From positions 16,327,956 to 16,391,955 of the forward strand of contig CM051029.1 of assembly GCA_027627225.1 (NCBI GenBank): a stretch of 64,000 nucleotides of DNA. The letters are read 5' to 3'. Both the position numbers and the translations under genes were made by a program. Position 1 is the first letter of the stretch. Every line of letters begins with the position of its first letter. The notes below the pieces were generated by a model. It searched no databases and was not told the origin of the DNA. It saw nothing but the letters and a program-made list of their open reading frames with translations. Of this stretch, positions 38,701-44,815 are shown piece after piece. The stretch is from Congeria kusceri (lineage: Eukaryota; Mollusca; Bivalvia; Myida; Dreissenidae).

Positions 38701-41700
38701 GCTGACTACATTCAAACACGCACGCATCAAGAATTATCTGTATTATTCAATTACCGAAGTGTAATGGTCCCATTTTGAAGTAAATGCCATTTAAATAACT
38801 CACACGTTCACAGCAATGCTCAGCAATTGTCTTCAAATGTGCTATGCACTGTTTTTTTACCGAAACGAACTAATGGACAGACAGACGAACATGTTTTACA
38901 CGAAATATTGTGAAAGATACTCGTATGATGGCGTTGTAAACTATAAGGCAAGTGATGCCGAATTTGGGTCAATTTCGCTGACATATGGTGCAGGAAAAAT
39001 TATGAAATCGCTAGGAATTGGTGCCAACGTTGTGGAAACCACTCTACTGTATCAGGTAAATTCTTTCGTATGAATGCATAAAACAATATTAAATTTGGTG
39101 GGATTGCTAAGGGAACATGGAACAAAACGTTTGTCGATTTCTATTTTTGGGAATTAAACTGTTTATTAAGACAACATTGTTTAAACTCGAAAGTAGTCAT
39201 TGATTTGACTTGAATTTCGGTTAAATTATATTTATTAGAAAAGTATAAATTTCTTCTATGTGGTATCCTGTGCCTTTGGTGTATTGCATGTGACATATTT
39301 GTATTATATATAAATTTCTAAAATAAAACAATATCATCCACAAATAAAGGTCTATATACCCATTGTCTATAACTTCTAGTTTTCGCTGAATTTTGGCGCC
39401 GGTACTACGATGTACGTAAGAAATCGTAGGGGGCAGGCTAGGTCGGGTATGTTTTGCTGAACGTAATGTGTATATTTTGTTTGCAAACTTGAGCGAGCGA
39501 AGCGAGCGAAAAACTAAATTTAGCATACTTTATCCAGTTTTGACCGTTTTATATATGACCATATAAGTATGGTCCGGGAGTTTCATGGGGGGGGGGGGGG
39601 GCGCACTCGGATCCGCTAGTGATACAATATCATGATCTAATAATTTATTAGACCAGGTTTGGGACAATTAGAATTGTCACGGTTTGTAAGGGAAAACAAC
39701 AAGAAGTCTTTATTGTTTTGGTAACCTTTCAAACAACACACTCAAAAATGGGTGGGGGGGGGGGTCTATGAATACCACTCTTTGGTTCTTACAACCCGGT
39801 GTTATGTCAATTTTGATCCACATATTTGCATTATATGACACACCTTACAGTTTTACATTTTTATTTAGCAATAACAAGCATTGTGTTCTGGTCGTGGAAA
39901 TAAACTGTATTATGTATTATTTTTCTCAACTTTTGTCCTGTCAGTTGTTGCGGTTAACAATAATGCATTGTAAATAATGTTGTGGTTTCAAAACATGGCG
40001 GCGCAATTGCGCATTGTGTCCTAGAGTATTAACGTTTAAGTTGTTAACTTTTGTGTTGTTGTTTTTGTTTTTCAGAATGTAACATAGATAAATAATTTGT
40101 GTAAGGACGTAGAAGTGGAAATTGTATTTTCCAAATTTGTACAAGTAAAACAAAATAAGCGTTCGTCACGCCTGTTTAACTTAAGAAATCATTTTCGATG
40201 TATCGTTGTTTATCGGCCAATAAAAAACGATTTGGAGTTCTGATGCGTAGGAATTAAACCATTAGGGCGTTAGCCCGAGTTGTTTCATGGCCACGCATCA
40301 GAACGACAAAGAGTTGTTTATTGGCCGATAAACAACGATAATGCAAAAATTATTTCGATTCTAACATGATTTGACATATATTTTTGCATTTGTAATTGGA
40401 ACTACTTTTTACTATGCTCCGCTCAAAATCGGAACTTCTCTTTGCGTTGTTTTTTTTAGTAGTTTTACAATGATAATTTTGTTGTTAGAAAAAATGAATT
40501 GCCTATAGAAAAATTAGCGAATATCATGTTAGAATAAATACTTAACTGCACAAAATGATTGTCGTAAAACTATTTTTTTTTCATAACAAACACAAAAACT
40601 CAGTACAACACTTTTTTCGGATTGTTTTACGGAGACTGACGAAAAATATCGAGAACTGCCGAGCAATGACGGAAATCACCACGAGTTGTAGGAGGTTCCG
40701 AATGGTCCCGAGTGGAACATGTAGCCATGGGGCGGACTTCCTGGGCTCAATGCGTAGAGGGTCATAGACCCGTCCGTGGAACTGAAATAACATCTCAAAC
40801 GTTCAGACTTTTATTATAATCGAGGACAATAAACTATAGAGGAGAAAATAATTGTTGGTGAAAAATCTACTAACGTGATAACTAATGGTGCTTGTTGAAC
40901 ATAAATTCTCAAAGCCGATTATGGTATCCTCCAAAGTGAGTGTGGTGAATTTTTATTGAGTGCCCCGGGATTCATATATCCATCGCCCCCAGATAACTTG
41001 TCATTTGGGTTACAGGGATAGTGCAAGGTTAAGTTACGCCCCTTTTCAAGGGCGATCCTGGAACTTTTAAAATTAGGTCAGGGTGTAACTGGGGCTCAAA
41101 CCTGCGACCCCTGGGTTGTGAAGCCGCTACCTTCCCCCAAAGTGCAATAACGTGACTTACTTATACGCGTATCCCAGGCCGCCGTCCGACGTCACGAACA
41201 CGTGTCCGCCATCTCCGAAGGGAACCCCTTCCTGTGCGCGCGCCATCTCGGTGTTGATCTTAGCCTGGCGCCTCCGTTCCGCTTGCGCGCCCAGAGTCGC
41301 CAGCTGCATCGTCATCCGGCTAAGGTTTGACTGCAGCTGATTCATGCTGCGGTAGAACTCCGGCCCCAGCGGCCCTACAATAAGTACCGTATATGGCGTA
41401 GTTATCGCGGCCATATAATTTTCGCTTTAGGCTCGGAAGATACCAAAACGCGAAAAATAATCAAAGCGCTGAAAGCACTCCAGTTGTTAGCTATTGCGTA
41501 ACATTAGGCAAAACTCACTATTTTCAAATGTGTATTGCAACACAAGTTTAAACTAAACAGAACACATTCGAAAGGTTTATTGTGATTCTGTTAAAACGAA
41601 AATCTGTCTACAGTTTTGAATATTCATGGGGCTGAACGTTGATTTAAGCGACAAAGTGGTATCTGCAGCGAAAAAAATGGCGGATTAAAAGTGATTTGGG

Positions 41701-43925
41701 TTAGCTAGTTACGGAATGTATGAAGTGTTAGTAGATTTATCGCATAATTGTAATTATTGAAATACTTTCATCAGGTGCGGAAATTATTTAAACGGTTGTA
41801 AGTTGCAACTTCATAGATGTATATTTGAGTATGTCAACATTATAATCACATATAGGTGTTAACAAATCAGAACTTAACTGCAGACGCCAAAAGGTGTTTA
41901 AACCAGTTATTTTCTGCCTTTACGTTAAACTAGCCGATGAATACCGTGCATACATTTGTATAATGATACATATACATTTGCCATGCTGTTACAATATATA
42001 TGAATCGTGTATTTATACTGAAATGACAAAATCACTTGAAATCGACCATTTCCTGATTTGTTAACACCTACATGTGACGTCGTATAGTGACTGTTGCTAT
42101 GTCCCTTATACAAACACTAGTATGTTATACCTCACTTATCGTTATACCCTAATCAGAAAAAAACTATAGAGCAATGCTGGAAAAACCGTTTGGTAATTAA
42201 ATGTTTAACTATTTACCTAATTTAGAAACCAAATATGTCATTTAATTATAATTCTAATACGACACGCGCAACATTTCCCTCGTTAAATTGCCAATAAACA
42301 ATTCGAAACAGTAGTTCCGAAACTGTAAAATATAATTCGCATTGTAATTGCAGAATATGTTGTCTGGTCATGTTAAAATCGAAATAATTTTCGCTTTATC
42401 GTTGTTTATCTATATATAAACAACGATTTTTTATTCTCACTGATGAGCGATTATTAAACCACTGGGGATAAGGCCCTCGTGGTTTAGTTCTTACGCATCA
42501 GAACTAAAGATCGTTGTTTATTGACAGATAAACAACTAAAAATCGAAAATTCATGCTTTCCTAAACATATCGCGAACATTTTTAATGTGAACATTTATTT
42601 TTGCAAAATTTCAAAAACCGTCTGAACTGGTATAACGTCTCTGTTACATCCGCATCTTCTTGCGTATTTATTCATTCTAATTCATAAAACATTTGTTAAT
42701 GATTACCGTTACATGTTTGTGCATGACATTTTGTTGTTGTTGTTGTTGTTGTTTTTTCTCGTAGAAAATAATAAATAAACGTTGCCTTATGTCTGTACCT
42801 CCAATTAATATAAACACGCTCTATTATTTAGATAGTCATCGAGGACACGGTGTACATTATATAAATATTGTGGGAAGTCAATATTTATTTTATTATTCCG
42901 AACAATCCCTTATCACTTGCGTACCGGGCGACATAGCAATAGCGGGCAACATTGCCGGGCGATATATCAAATTGTTGCCCGCTGCAGTTTATATGCATTA
43001 TATAGAGAAATAATCAAGTGAGGTATAATAATTAATATTGATTCGCGAGTGTTGACCTTTGAAAGATCAAGTCTCAAAAATGACATATTTTTTCCAGTTA
43101 AGACTTAATTACTTTCAAAGAAATACTGAATTTGGTCTTTTGAAATGCACAAAGCAACACAACTGATGGTTTATTTTAAATCGTTCTAAATTGGAAGCCG
43201 TGCAATGAGTGCGTGTCGGGCGTTCCGTTTAGAAATATAGTAATACAATAAATTATCTGTATATGATTACCTTTACTGTCATGCATCTCTGACGCGGAAA
43301 GAATATTTATTAAAGCAAAAATAAAGCACGTTTTGTCATACACACAAACACTTAATCATAAGCTAAAGCCATTCCAATTGAATGCTATGTTTAACGTTCT
43401 CGGACTTGTAGGTTTTTGGATGCCTGAACGAAAAAAAAAATTTGACAATCTGAAAAATCGATTGGAAAGCATATACAAATTGGAAAAAAAGACTTTCAAG
43501 TTTTTATTTTTTATATTTGTAAAATCAGTGTGCAACTAGTCAATTTGCACAGTTAAAATATTAAAGTAGGTTCCCAATATGAAGATGCAGGTAAACATTT
43601 GCTTTAGCTTGTATACTACTACTACCATGAATTAGTTGTGAAAGACAAAAAAATGTTATCGACTCATTGTTTGTTTGTTCCTGTCTGGTTGGAAGGTTTC
43701 GAAAAATCATGGGGACACTAAACATAGAATTAAATTTGTATGGCCTAATTAATTAATTAACATAAAACAACAAGCAATACACTTGTTAACAGCGCTGGCG
43801 ACACGCTACATGCTACACTATTTGATAACAGGCTGAAAGAAAGCACGAGTTGTACACTTACACTGGCCTTGAGTTCCACACACCAGTGCGCATGTCAGAG
43901 TTAGCCAGAGGCAGACACGTGACAT
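12376..43925 (-). CDS. Unknown gene, five-exon model, possible signal peptide and lysine-rich tail
   Basis: I do not recognise this protein. Five minus-strand exons join with matching phases: 43925-43862, 41374-41161, 17657-17614, 15820-15644 and 12842-12376 (with stop), giving 321 residues. Exon 1 encodes MSRVCLWLTLTCALVCGTQG, which looks like a signal peptide. Exon 2 is a helical, coiled-coil-like segment. Exon 5 is helical and ends in a lysine-rich tail before KRED. Exons 3-5 lie inside CDC20 intron 2, and CDC20 exons 1-2 lie inside intron 2 of this gene, so the genes interlock on one strand. Exon 2 also has its own upstream ATG (41414), giving a start without signal peptide. Because CDC20 exon 2 also ends in phase 2, exons 3-5 could instead join CDC20 transcripts. 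The exons look real; the chain is less certain. Confidence 0.5.
12880..13760. repeat. Dispersed 'gggcccatattcacaaa' repeat cluster
   Basis: At least three copies of a unit with 'ctgggcccatattcacaaag' and 'cttaacttaagtt' are present at about 12945, 13420 and 13680, some in reverse. A relative lies upstream of CDC20 near 20880. This is a common type of mollusc dispersed repeat without coding capacity. Confidence 0.7.
13825..13960. repeat. A-rich tandem repeat 'aaaaatgtaaaaagactta'
   Basis: Four imperfect units of about 32 bp with 'aaatgtaaaaagacttaagg' and 'cgtaaaaaa'. No gene signal. Confidence 0.8.
14101..14250. mobile_element. Hairpin (foldback) element, ~150 bp
   Basis: The left arm 'caattgttccatgtgtatgt' + 'attagtcgagtggcttg' and the right arm are near-perfect inverted repeats of about 48 bp around a CpG-bearing loop. 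The outer ends read 'ttacgctact' and, in reverse, 'ttactctagt'. It resembles a MITE capable of forming a long hairpin. Confidence 0.75.
14251..15643. other. AT-rich intron sequence, no gene seen
   Basis: Between the hairpin and exon 4 of the unknown gene I see only AT-rich sequence. The 155-codon plus-strand frame at 15243-15710 overlaps the opposite-strand exon and contains T-runs. It lacks a protein-like pattern. Confidence 0.45.
15644..15820 (-). CDS. Unknown gene exon 4
   Basis: Both junctions are phase 1, acceptor 'tgttctttacag' and donor GTAAGA. It encodes (E)[19 protein letters not shown], then [20 protein letters not shown] and [21 protein letters not shown] content is well above the flanks, as expected for an exon. 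Confidence 0.75.
15965..17425. repeat. 58-bp minisatellite, about 25 units
   Basis: The plus-strand unit contains 'gatggtaggatgggatggag' + 'tagaggacataatggtatga' + 'aatggtgtgatagtagaa'. It is almost free of cytosine. Because the unit is not a multiple of three and has no stop on the minus strand in any frame, three overlapping minus-strand open frames of up to about 520 codons result. They all encode the same 58-residue period read in turn and are not genes. Confidence 0.96.
17437..17575. repeat. (ATC)n microsatellite
   Basis: Two runs of 'atcatcatc' flank an insert that includes 'aacttacct', a near copy of sequence next to the exon at 17614. Confidence 0.95.
17614..17657 (-). CDS. Unknown gene exon 3 (44-nt microexon)
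   Basis: The sequence lies between 'ataaattattttag' and the donor GTAAGTTA. In the only frame without a stop it encodes [14 protein letters not shown], starting after phase 2 and ending in phase 1, which fits both the 41161 exon upstream and the 15820 exon downstream. It also fits after CDC20 exon 2. Confidence 0.6.
17658..18622. other. Intron sequence, no gene seen
   Basis: AT-rich sequence with a CpG-bearing stretch near 18000-18190 ('gacgtcacagtacacgacgt' region). I found no supported exon. A 65-codon minus-strand frame at 18235-18432 has no recognisable features. Confidence 0.4.
18623..18815 (-). CDS. CDC20: CDC20 exon 2 (TP-rich arm, first half of C-box)
   Basis: The exon is preceded by 'gcacttttttcag' and encodes [40 protein letters not shown] and [17 protein letters not shown] plus two bases of Arg. 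Six TP dipeptides are the Cdk-type sites known in Cdc20 N-termini. The DR completes the C-box with exon 3. The donor is GTTCGA. The exon is strikingly GC-rich compared with its surroundings. Confidence 0.92.
18816..20160. other. CDC20 intron 1, retroelement tail and unassigned sequence
   Basis: Apart from the LINE/SINE-like tail near 19470, I see AT-rich sequence with AGATCT-type motifs and no supported exon. Confidence 0.45.
19380..19516 (+). mobile_element. 3' end of a retroelement with (TTGTC)n tail
   Basis: The motif 'taccccgactttaaataaaa' followed by 'tttgtcttgtcttgtcttg' is typical of the 3' terminus of LINE-type elements and their dependent SINEs, which end in short tandem repeats. 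No reverse transcriptase coding sequence is visible upstream. Confidence 0.55.
20161..20418 (-). mobile_element. SINE family B, copy missing the A-box head
   Basis: The reverse complement matches 49875-50132 from 'ggatcgtgagttccaacccc' through the body to the AAAC tail. The 5' half of the tRNA-like head is absent, as in 5'-truncated retroposition. Confidence 0.85.
20683..20791 (-). CDS. CDC20: CDC20 exon 1 (start codon)
   Basis: The exon encodes [20 protein letters not shown] and [16 protein letters not shown], resembling Cdc20 N-termini of the MAxFxFExDL..LLxLDxPIxxGPxxRW type. The ATG at 20791 is the first in frame. The donor is GTGAGT, phase 1, which matches exon 2. The sequence upstream is partly repeat-derived; I see no clear promoter elements. 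Confidence 0.88.
20792..21298. other. Upstream flank of CDC20 exon 1
   Basis: The first ~100 bp are moderately GC-rich. From about 20880 the 'gggcccgtactaacataact' sequence is a degenerate dispersed repeat. No TATA box or cell-cycle CHR element could be assigned confidently. Confidence 0.4.
21299..21467. repeat. Palindromic 'cctacaggcac' tandem repeat
   Basis: Units of 'cctacaggcacaa' and its reverse complement, 'gcctgtaggcct', alternate about ten times. The array is interrupted by the foldback element that starts at 21468. Its continuation 'ctgtcggcataaatttagg' is found on the far side at 23351. Confidence 0.85.
21468..23350. mobile_element. Foldback transposon FB1 with ~0.5-kb repeat-bearing TIRs and 6-bp target duplication
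   Basis: The left end reads TATGGAACGCCAAAACTGCC and the right end, in reverse, TATGGAACGCCAAAACTGTC. The inverted arms extend about 500 bp and consist of a ~22-bp tandem unit like 'ttgagtcaagttggcatta'. CTGTCG occurs directly outside both ends (21462-21467 and 23351-23356), a target-site duplication inside the older palindromic repeat. The 0.8-kb middle has no transposase-like frame, so this is a non-autonomous element of foldback type. Confidence 0.9.
23396..23617. mobile_element. Small inverted-repeat element with 'ttaccgaaatcccc' motifs
   Basis: The ends 'gtgtagatttaccgaaatcc' and, in reverse, 'gtgtagaattaccgaaatcc' are inverted. Further single copies of 'ggatttcggtaa' and its complement continue to about 23790 in partial palindromes. 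It sits between the two foldback elements. Confidence 0.7.
24003..24793. mobile_element. Foldback element FB2 with 6-bp target duplication
   Basis: The left end TATGGTGGCATAGAACTGCC is exactly repeated in reverse at the right end, and the inverted match continues for about 90 bp through 'cgcgataattatcacgttaa'. GTTGTA flanks both ends (23997-24002 and 24794-24799). The interior repeats 'gttaacgtgataattatcgcg'-like motifs and has no coding frame. The TATGG terminus and 6-bp duplication are shared with FB1. Confidence 0.9.
24800..25635. other. Unassigned AT-rich sequence
   Basis: No exon, RNA or clear repeat was recognised. Confidence 0.4.
25636..25915. repeat. 24-bp minisatellite, about 11 units
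   Basis: The unit is 'gtgcaagagaagtgtccaat' + 'cagc'. Since 24 is divisible by three, several frames on both strands stay open with an eight-residue period. There is no start context, splice context or sequence purification to suggest a protein. Confidence 0.95.
25936..26290. repeat. 'catcgtcatcgtaccatcgt' degenerate satellite
   Basis: Variants of CATCGT/ACCATCGT alternate for 350 bp, directly after the 24-bp array. This is a trinucleotide-derived degenerate repeat. Confidence 0.93.
26318..26601 (+). mobile_element. MITE-like family A, copy 2
   Basis: The copy starts 'tgcacctatcaaggggtgag' and ends 'aataggtgca', with the family's internal blocks in order. Confidence 0.85.
26718..26985 (-). 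mobile_element. SINE with tRNA-like head (family E)
   Basis: On the minus strand the head has an A-box-like 'tggtctagtggta', a perfect CTGGA/TCCAG anticodon stem with a CAC loop, and a B-box 'ggttcaagtcc'. The acceptor stem does not pair and a body with 'gaatcccggtgcactcg' follows, so it is a tRNA-derived SINE rather than a tRNA gene. A second, older copy is at 40955-41130. Confidence 0.75.
27025..27290. repeat. Dispersed 'gtaaaacctgtgaaaaccga' repeat with internal direct duplication
   Basis: The segment with 'tttatatgacattcaataaa' and 'agttacacggtaatttacaa' occurs twice in direct orientation about 110 bp apart. The preceding 'acagtaaaacctgtgaaaac' resembles ends of small DNA elements common in invertebrates. 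Confidence 0.6.
27580..27897 (-). mobile_element. MITE-like family A, copy 3
   Basis: The left end is 'tgcacctgtcaatatttttc' and the right end 'aaaatattgataggtgca', an exact-looking inverted pair. The internal blocks are in reverse order relative to copies 1 and 2. Confidence 0.88.
27974..29113 (-). CDS. Membrane protein with PPSY motifs, APD1-4-like, paralog 1
   Basis: This is a single coding exon of 379 residues starting at ATG 29113, which follows an AG acceptor ('ccggtttgcag') by one base, implying an intron in the 5' UTR. Visible are a basic N-terminus, hydrophobic segments at about 25-41 and 47-67, a large middle domain with KGADNFREWLDKEDCGTC and YYYVMINE, a third membrane segment at about 288-311, and a cytosolic-looking tail with PPSY at 352-355 and 359-362. 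It shares KPRTRICLTWFYVISG, ISPTDMRPLD and the tail layout with the gene at 36740. The layout recalls the N-terminal and middle domains of the plant APD1-4 family, which there end in a RING finger. Here PPxY motifs, known binders of WW domains such as those of NEDD4 ligases, take the place of the RING. The homology is my inference; the gene itself is well supported. Confidence 0.85.
   Translation of the reverse strand: MANDRPMQRRRTSTGSDVSETPMNCCYAFLLLFMFLFCLLEMKPRTRICLTWFYVISGSVLAGVLVYRHNAEISVSISPTDMRPLDSISNDLCSSVDIASSSVFNIYDVPTQPVISDNPEDKLIFRKTFINTIQFQYFTKWTFYHLSGTVAEVLACGQTGLKLVIIKGADNFREWLDKEDCGTCVEYRYLLAECESMSQTEHFVVDVAKTDDYYYVMINEALDDRPKHVETELVITETRYDVSDGVKVCSGVTTCSVELSFKTKSVIIERTADGMFDSTVSVSCSPRAYVYVLLFVALPIILGTLFTYIILRCAQRSRSESENENGSDVFTVSGNEQSCGFDNPNFRHTMAPPSYCEAPPSYDEVIAEQRGSNSQRMET
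29573..29703. mobile_element. Hairpin element family F, copy 1
   Basis: The ends 'atcgttgtttaacggctaat' and, in reverse, 'atcgttgtttatgggctaat' form a hairpin around 'ttctgatgcg' and 'gggctaacgccctcgtagtt'. Four copies exist in the window, and the flanks (29430-29572) are also shared with the copy at 42398. Confidence 0.8.
29704..32019. other. Intergenic/intronic sequence without supported gene
   Basis: AT-rich sequence with no convincing gene. A GC-rich patch near 31760-31960 ('cgacgcgaaaaaaacgacgt', 'ggcgaagcgaaatatacgtc') has the look of a degenerate CG-bearing repeat. Its 61-codon frame is not supported by any motif. Confidence 0.4.
32020..32560. repeat. ~29-bp tandem repeat 'gttatctttcttgcaatctg'
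   Basis: About 15 degenerate units of 'gagttatctttcttgcaatc' + 'tgatttaa' occur head to tail. No coding signal. Confidence 0.88.
32561..33034. other. Unassigned sequence
   Basis: No feature recognised. Confidence 0.4.
33035..33900. repeat. Tandem dispersed repeat, five degenerate units
   Basis: Units of roughly 120-170 bp share 'aaatccttccaggcat', 'gttatggagcggaaacgaaa', 'ttgaccttgaaatgtgacct' and 'catgggtgatgtacgc'. This is the same general class as the repeats at 7060, 35340, 44330 and 58190. Confidence 0.85.
33901..34104. other. Unassigned sequence
   Basis: Short spacer between repeats with no recognised feature. Confidence 0.35.
34105..34560 (+). repeat. ~450-bp dispersed repeat (family G), copy 1
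   Basis: The sequence matches the reverse strand of 45380-45865 through 'ggttacgcatgcgcaa', 'cctttaaaatgataccaaaa' and 'ttgcgcatgaatacatgggc'. Its end holds a hairpin, 'aggtctaataacccgttttg' followed by its complement (34512-34549). No coding frame. Confidence 0.85.
34561..35339. other. No supported gene
   Basis: AT-rich. A 60-codon minus-strand frame at 35092-35274 contains four cysteines and a CPAC motif but lacks an ATG start, splice support or family match, so it is not called. Confidence 0.35.
35340..35815. repeat. Dispersed tandem repeat, three ~150-bp units
   Basis: Units share 'gattttggctgatcatcgaa', 'cccacagacattcaagttca' and 'actgttggacctacagagcg'. The last ends in 'gaccgaccgacac', the tail typical of this repeat class. 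Confidence 0.8.
35816..36239. other. No supported feature
   Basis: AT-rich spacer with no recognised element. Confidence 0.35.
36240..36730. repeat. Trinucleotide-rich low-complexity DNA (GTGGTGATAGTA / GTTGTT / TATTAT)
   Basis: Mixed trinucleotide runs lie just upstream of the 36740 gene, presumably in its 5' intron. Long serine/leucine/proline-like minus-strand frames are artefacts of the repeat. Confidence 0.9.
36740..37960 (+). CDS. Membrane protein with PPSY motifs, APD1-4-like, paralog 2
   Basis: This is a single coding exon of 406 residues. The ATG follows an AG ('tattattcag') by two bases, so, as in its paralog at 29113, an intron probably ends just before the start codon. It has a Gly/Ser-rich N-terminus, a cysteine cluster (ECCCFFC), membrane segments at about 49-62 and 70-90, ISPSDMRILD at 100-109, a middle domain with KGDDGFNKWKQNVDCYNC and a YYFLFSNED segment, a third membrane segment at about 306-328, and PPSY at 377-380 and 394-397. 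Alignment by eye with the 28-kb gene is continuous from the second membrane segment to the tail. The likely role is a membrane adaptor that recruits WW-domain proteins; this is inferred from the motifs only. A RING domain, present in the plant APD proteins it recalls, is absent. Confidence 0.87.
   Translation: MTHGIGSISTSGGGGFSSAGFNAAVFAGASTSGSRRRRHNDTTDGECCCFFCSLILFFTCVMKMKPMTRIILTWFYVILGAVLAIVLTLRHYNASVEVPISPSDMRILDQPSLTFCDRVKLDCSSLIDYYVMKNEPSIDESRLVNYTEKVQGDIERDKYEYWGFYLLKGSNIKMSYIISESIEFYVFKGDDGFNKWKQNVDCYNCYWKQRYLFNSGDVEYDITETDQYYFLFSNEDQFVFPSKHVDVTFHLSRTAYVLDHFDIRCRDQFDCNIGLNIGDRQVIVVRMPEFSSFDTPVTVYCQPRVYTYFLLYILSPCVVGICVTVAIFRTTRKKSCSQRERRESTVHIVSNDEHLSGFANESGPQGISNSTAGVIRPPSYSAAQKVLPPSTGAPPSYEQATKKEQV
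38028..38202 (-). mobile_element. Short TIR element (family D), intact copy
   Basis: The ends 'ggtttccgcttacgtctcca' and, in reverse, 'gtttccgcttacccgactcc' are inverted. The interior 'tcttcgccgcatattcacca' matches the split copy at 7937-8871. Confidence 0.8.
38203..38815. other. AT-rich sequence downstream of paralog 2
   Basis: No gene seen. The stop of the 36740 gene is followed at about 38014 by 'caaaataaatgg', a possible AATAAA poly(A) signal, before the TIR element. Confidence 0.4.
38816..39055 (+). CDS. Possible isolated exon, unknown
   Basis: An 80-codon open stretch from ATG 38816 to a CAG|GTAAAT donor encodes a protein-like sequence with YTKYCERYSYDGVVNYKASD and GSISLTYGAGKIMKSLGIGA. 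'cgttcacag' just before the ATG could be an acceptor. No family was recognised and no partner exon was found, so this may be chance. Confidence 0.22.
39056..40199. other. No supported gene; G-homopolymer patches
   Basis: Runs of 10 or more G occur near 39588 and 39752. 'gagcgagcgaagcgagcga' at about 39492 is a short CG-bearing repeat. Nothing else is assigned. Confidence 0.4.
40200..40341. mobile_element. Hairpin element family F, copy 2
   Basis: The left arm 'atcgttgtttatcggccaat' and the right arm 'attggccgataaacaacgat' are perfect inverted repeats. Pairing continues through 'ttctgatgcgt'/'acgcatcagaa', leaving a ~45-base loop with 'gggcgttagcccg'. Confidence 0.88.
40955..41130 (-). mobile_element. 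SINE family E, degenerate copy
   Basis: 'gagtgccccgggattcatat' and 'tgggttacagggatagtgca' match 26725-26810. The B-box reads 'ggtttgagccc' on the minus strand and the A-box half is lost. It abuts the exon at 41161. Confidence 0.7.
41161..41374 (-). CDS. Unknown gene exon 2 (helical segment)
   Basis: The exon encodes PLGPEFYRSMNQLQSNLSRM, TMQLATLGAQAERRRQAKIN and GDGGHVFVTSDGGLGYAY, with donor GTAAGT in phase 2 and acceptor 'ggtacttattgtag'. GC content is far above the flanks. The frame continues upstream to ATG 41414 (MAAITTPYTVLIVG), an alternative start that would avoid the 43.9-kb exon. Confidence 0.75.
41375..42397. other. No supported gene
   Basis: AT-rich intron. 42255-42397 matches the flank of the hairpin copy at 29573 ('tagttccgaaactgtaaaat', 'gttaaaatcgaaataatttt'), so family F is longer than its hairpin. 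Confidence 0.5.
42398..42540. mobile_element. Hairpin element family F, copy 3
   Basis: The ends are 'atcgttgtttatctatatat' and 'gttgtttattgacagataaa', flanking 'aaaccactggggataaggcc'. The arms are more diverged than in copy 2. Confidence 0.75.
42541..43374. other. No supported gene
   Basis: AT-rich, with a (GTT)n run near 42733. A 74-codon frame at 42789 lacks recognisable features. Confidence 0.35.
43375..43745 (+). repeat. ~370-bp repeat (family H), copy 1
   Basis: It matches 48765-49165 in the same orientation through 'tttggatgcctgaacgaaaa', 'aaaatcgattggaaagc' and 'ttcgaaaaatcatggggaca'. It is either a dispersed element or a local duplication. Confidence 0.82.
43862..43925 (-). CDS. 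Unknown gene exon 1 (possible signal peptide)
   Basis: From ATG 43925 the exon encodes MSRVCLWLTLTCALVCGTQG, Q and one base, ending at a strong GTAAGT donor. A basic residue, a hydrophobic core and small residues at VCGTQG fit a secretory signal with cleavage near residue 17. The next in-phase exon found is at 41374. The link is by phase only. Confidence 0.45.
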
Positions 43926-44329
43926 TTGTAATCTGGAAACAACAATAACAACAAAAACACATGTCAGACAGCGACATTCCAAACTCCTACGCATTTGTCA
44001 ACCGTGAAAACTTTAGAGATAGAAACTTTTGCCATATCTGGACACAGTTGACCCTTTGCAAACCGGGCAAAATACGACATTTCACAAACAAACATACGGA
44101 GAGGTGTTTTTTTCTTTGTTAATCGTTGAAATATTTGAAATGCATATGAGCTGGTGACGTTACATGAATAAGCGTATATGCTAGTTATACAAAGAATTAA
44201 ACAATGTTTGTTTGCAATTAAAAAACGTATATAATATACTCTTCTAAAAAAATGGAAAGTACTTAGGATTTTTTTTGGCGATATCTGGTGTTTCGAAATA
44301 CATGTAATAACAAGAGAATTTCACAACAC
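43926..44329. other. Upstream flank of the unknown gene
   Basis: No clear promoter motif. AT-rich. Confidence 0.35.
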
Positions 44330-44815
44330 ATACTAGAACTCCGCGAGTCGGATGTGTCGCTTTGACGGGCATAACTCAAGTACTATAAGAGCAATTTTGT
44401 TGAAAACCAAACCTGACATTCCTTTTATTCCAACTAACACTTCAAAGTTTCATAATGATTGCACAAACACTTCTCAAGTTATTGTCTGCACAAGCCTTAT
44501 TTGACCTATTTATTTAAAGGGACATAACTAAAGTACGGTAAGAGCAATTATGCCGAAAACCGAACTTGACCTTCATTTTATGACTACGAACACTTCCATA
44601 AAGTTGCATAATGATTGTACAAATCATTTATCAAGTTACTGTGTACATAAGCCTAATTTAAAATTATTTTTTTAAAGAAGCATAACGCAAAAACGACAAG
44701 AGCAATTATGCCGAAAATCGATCTTGACCTTCATTTTACACCTACAAACACTTCCATAAAATGTTATAACGATAGCACAACAAAACTGCTTAAGTTATTG
44801 TCTGCACAAACTGAA
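44330..44815. repeat. Dispersed tandem repeat, three ~160-bp units
   Basis: Units share 'gggacataactaaagtac', 'agagcaattatgccgaaaa' and 'acttccataaagttgcataa'. It ends at a GCCTCCGCCGCCTCCGCC run (44820-44843). Confidence 0.82.
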
